Source of the DNA: Bacteroidaceae bacterium
Lineage (GTDB): Bacteria; Bacteroidota; Bacteroidia; Bacteroidales; Bacteroidaceae
Length of the DNA: 64,000 nt
Assembly (NCBI GenBank): GCA_017647225.1
Contig: JAGCLA010000020.1
Location: 1 to 64,000, forward strand
Direction: 5' to 3'
The notes below the pieces were generated by a model. The model was given only the letters and a program-made list of their open reading frames with translations. It did no database searches and was not told the DNA's origin. Of the stretch, positions 63,227 through 64,000 are shown in pieces. The translations under genes were made by a program, and so were the position numbers. Each line of letters begins with the position of its first letter. Within the stretch, counting starts at the first letter, position 1.

Positions 63227-64000
63227 ATGTTGAAACGCCTGTCGCTTTTTTTGACATTCGTAATGTGTATAGCGGTTCTATCGGCACAAAAAGTCGATAG
63301 GACCGTTGCTCGTTCTATAACCGAATACTTTAACGAATATACATCGGACAGGTGTATTACAAAATTTGCAGGTCTTGATAGAAGACGTAACAACATCGTA
63401 TTCAATAATAAGGCGAAAGAGCTTACAATATATTGCAATGAGGCTTTTTATGCCCAACCGTTTACCATAGACATGGTAGCGCGCATATATGACGATATAC
63501 GCTCCCTGCTGCCACACAAATATAAAAAGTATAAAATAAGTGTTCTTTATAACGGAAAGTCAATAGATCATGCCGTTCCCAATATATATAGACGTCGAGA
63601 TATTGATAAAGAACGCCTGATGCGTAATACCGAATATCTTGGCGCGCCTTGGGTTTGCAATATCTCTCGTCCATTTGAGATAAAGCGAGGCCTTGAGGGG
63701 CGGCATCTGGCGCTGACACAGAGTCATGGCCGTTATTATTCCATTGCCGACAGTGTCTGGAAATGGCAGCGTCCTTCGCTCTTCTGTACCGTGGAAGATC
63801 TTTTCACGCAGTCGATAGTTGTACCGTTTCTTATCCCTATGCTTGAAAATTCGGGTGCTTTGGTATATACATCGCGTGAACGCGATTGGCAATCGCAATG
63901 CGTAATCGTTGATAATGATACCGACAAAGCGTTTTCCTATACTGAACGTAATGCAAGGAGAGGGGAGTGGCGAAGCGATTCTTTGGGTTATGCTCCGCTA
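63227..64000 (+). CDS. Exported golvesin/xanthan-lyase-type protein (N-terminal 258 residues; runs off the window end)
   Basis: The protein starts with a signal peptide (MLKRLSLFLTFVMCIAVLSA, then Q). The stretch GRHLALTQSHGRYYSIADSV, WKWQRPSLFCTVEDLFTQSI and LVYTSRERDWQSQC is the N-terminal hallmark of Bacteroidales proteins annotated as xanthan lyase or with a golvesin C-terminal domain, which have an amidase-like middle domain. Its catalytic region lies beyond the window. It probably acts on wall or polysaccharide in the periplasm or at the surface. Confidence 0.65.
   Translation, partial: MLKRLSLFLTFVMCIAVLSAQKVDRTVARSITEYFNEYTSDRCITKFAGLDRRRNNIVFNNKAKELTIYCNEAFYAQPFTIDMVARIYDDIRSLLPHKYKKYKISVLYNGKSIDHAVPNIYRRRDIDKERLMRNTEYLGAPWVCNISRPFEIKRGLEGRHLALTQSHGRYYSIADSVWKWQRPSLFCTVEDLFTQSIVVPFLIPMLENSGALVYTSRERDWQSQCVIVDNDTDKAFSYTERNARRGEWRSDSLGYAPL

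Noticed and set aside
1..64000. tRNA and rRNA genes
   Set aside because: I saw no cloverleaf with a T-arm consensus and no rRNA-like stretch.

Overview
The window is a piece of a Bacteroidales (Bacteroidota) chromosome, most likely from a gut or oral anaerobe. Many genes are preceded by the Bacteroidota sigma(ABfr) promoter (TTTG or TTG, about 19-21 nt, then TAnnTTTG; frequent variants are TATCTTCG and TATTTTCG). Shine-Dalgarno sequences are scarce. The gene content is also typical of the order: fused NfnSL-type oxidoreductase, PorQ of the type IX secretion system, Porin_10, DUF4421, DUF4468, DUF5063, DUF4230 and BspA-like leucine-rich repeats. Both an ATP-type and a PPi-type phosphofructokinase are present.

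Layout. 1-18.6 kb is mostly housekeeping: ppdK (cut by the window start), rlmD, an RluA-type pseudouridine synthase, a peptidoglycan-binding protein, a secreted nuclease, rpmE2, an RlmI-type methyltransferase, an RNase D-like exonuclease, a DUF5063 protein, ftsK-lolA-trxB, rplU-rpmA, serS, the NfnSL-like fusion and a lytic transglycosylase. 18.8-33.5 kb is an accessory island. It holds a PH-like protein, a small membrane protein, a putative regulator divergent from a membrane-anchored Ser/Thr kinase, a roughly 210-nt structured RNA or leader, two DUF4230 proteins, an OmpA-domain protein and a TerB-like protein. It also holds four copies of a small recurrent domain (one fused to OmpA), a PD-(D/E)XK nuclease between two near-identical cassette copies, gene remnants, a possible HNH-type protein and a 1243-residue BspA-like protein. 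33.7-37.5 kb is pfkA-ispH-cmk and porQ on the minus strand. 37.7-49.6 kb is tonB-like, polyprenyl synthase, tatD, DAHP synthase/chorismate mutase, a BtuFC-like uptake pair and ilvD-ilvB-ilvN-ilvC. 49.7-59.5 kb is envelope genes, then PASTA-rluD. 59.5-64 kb is a CAT-like acetyltransferase, a GH25 lysozyme, pfp, a conserved small protein and the start of a secreted golvesin/xanthan-lyase-type protein.

How the genes fit together. The housekeeping parts cover cell division, translation and rRNA modification, glycolysis, isoprenoid and branched-chain amino-acid synthesis, and envelope biogenesis. The most interesting part is the island, which looks like an uncharacterised envelope-linked signalling or defence module: kinase, regulator, TerB, OmpA and repeated small proteins, with nuclease genes inserted between duplicated cassettes. 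Upstream of its DUF4230 genes lies a promoter, then a highly self-complementary RNA segment, then a U-tract with an alternative 11-bp helix. That architecture fits an attenuator or riboswitch, or a free small RNA. I could not assign this RNA to a known family.

Several genes are too short for ordinary ORF calling and are reported here from direct reading: a 49-residue basic protein at 25361, a 54-residue membrane protein at 56869, and short remnants around 28.6-28.9 kb and 29.6 kb.
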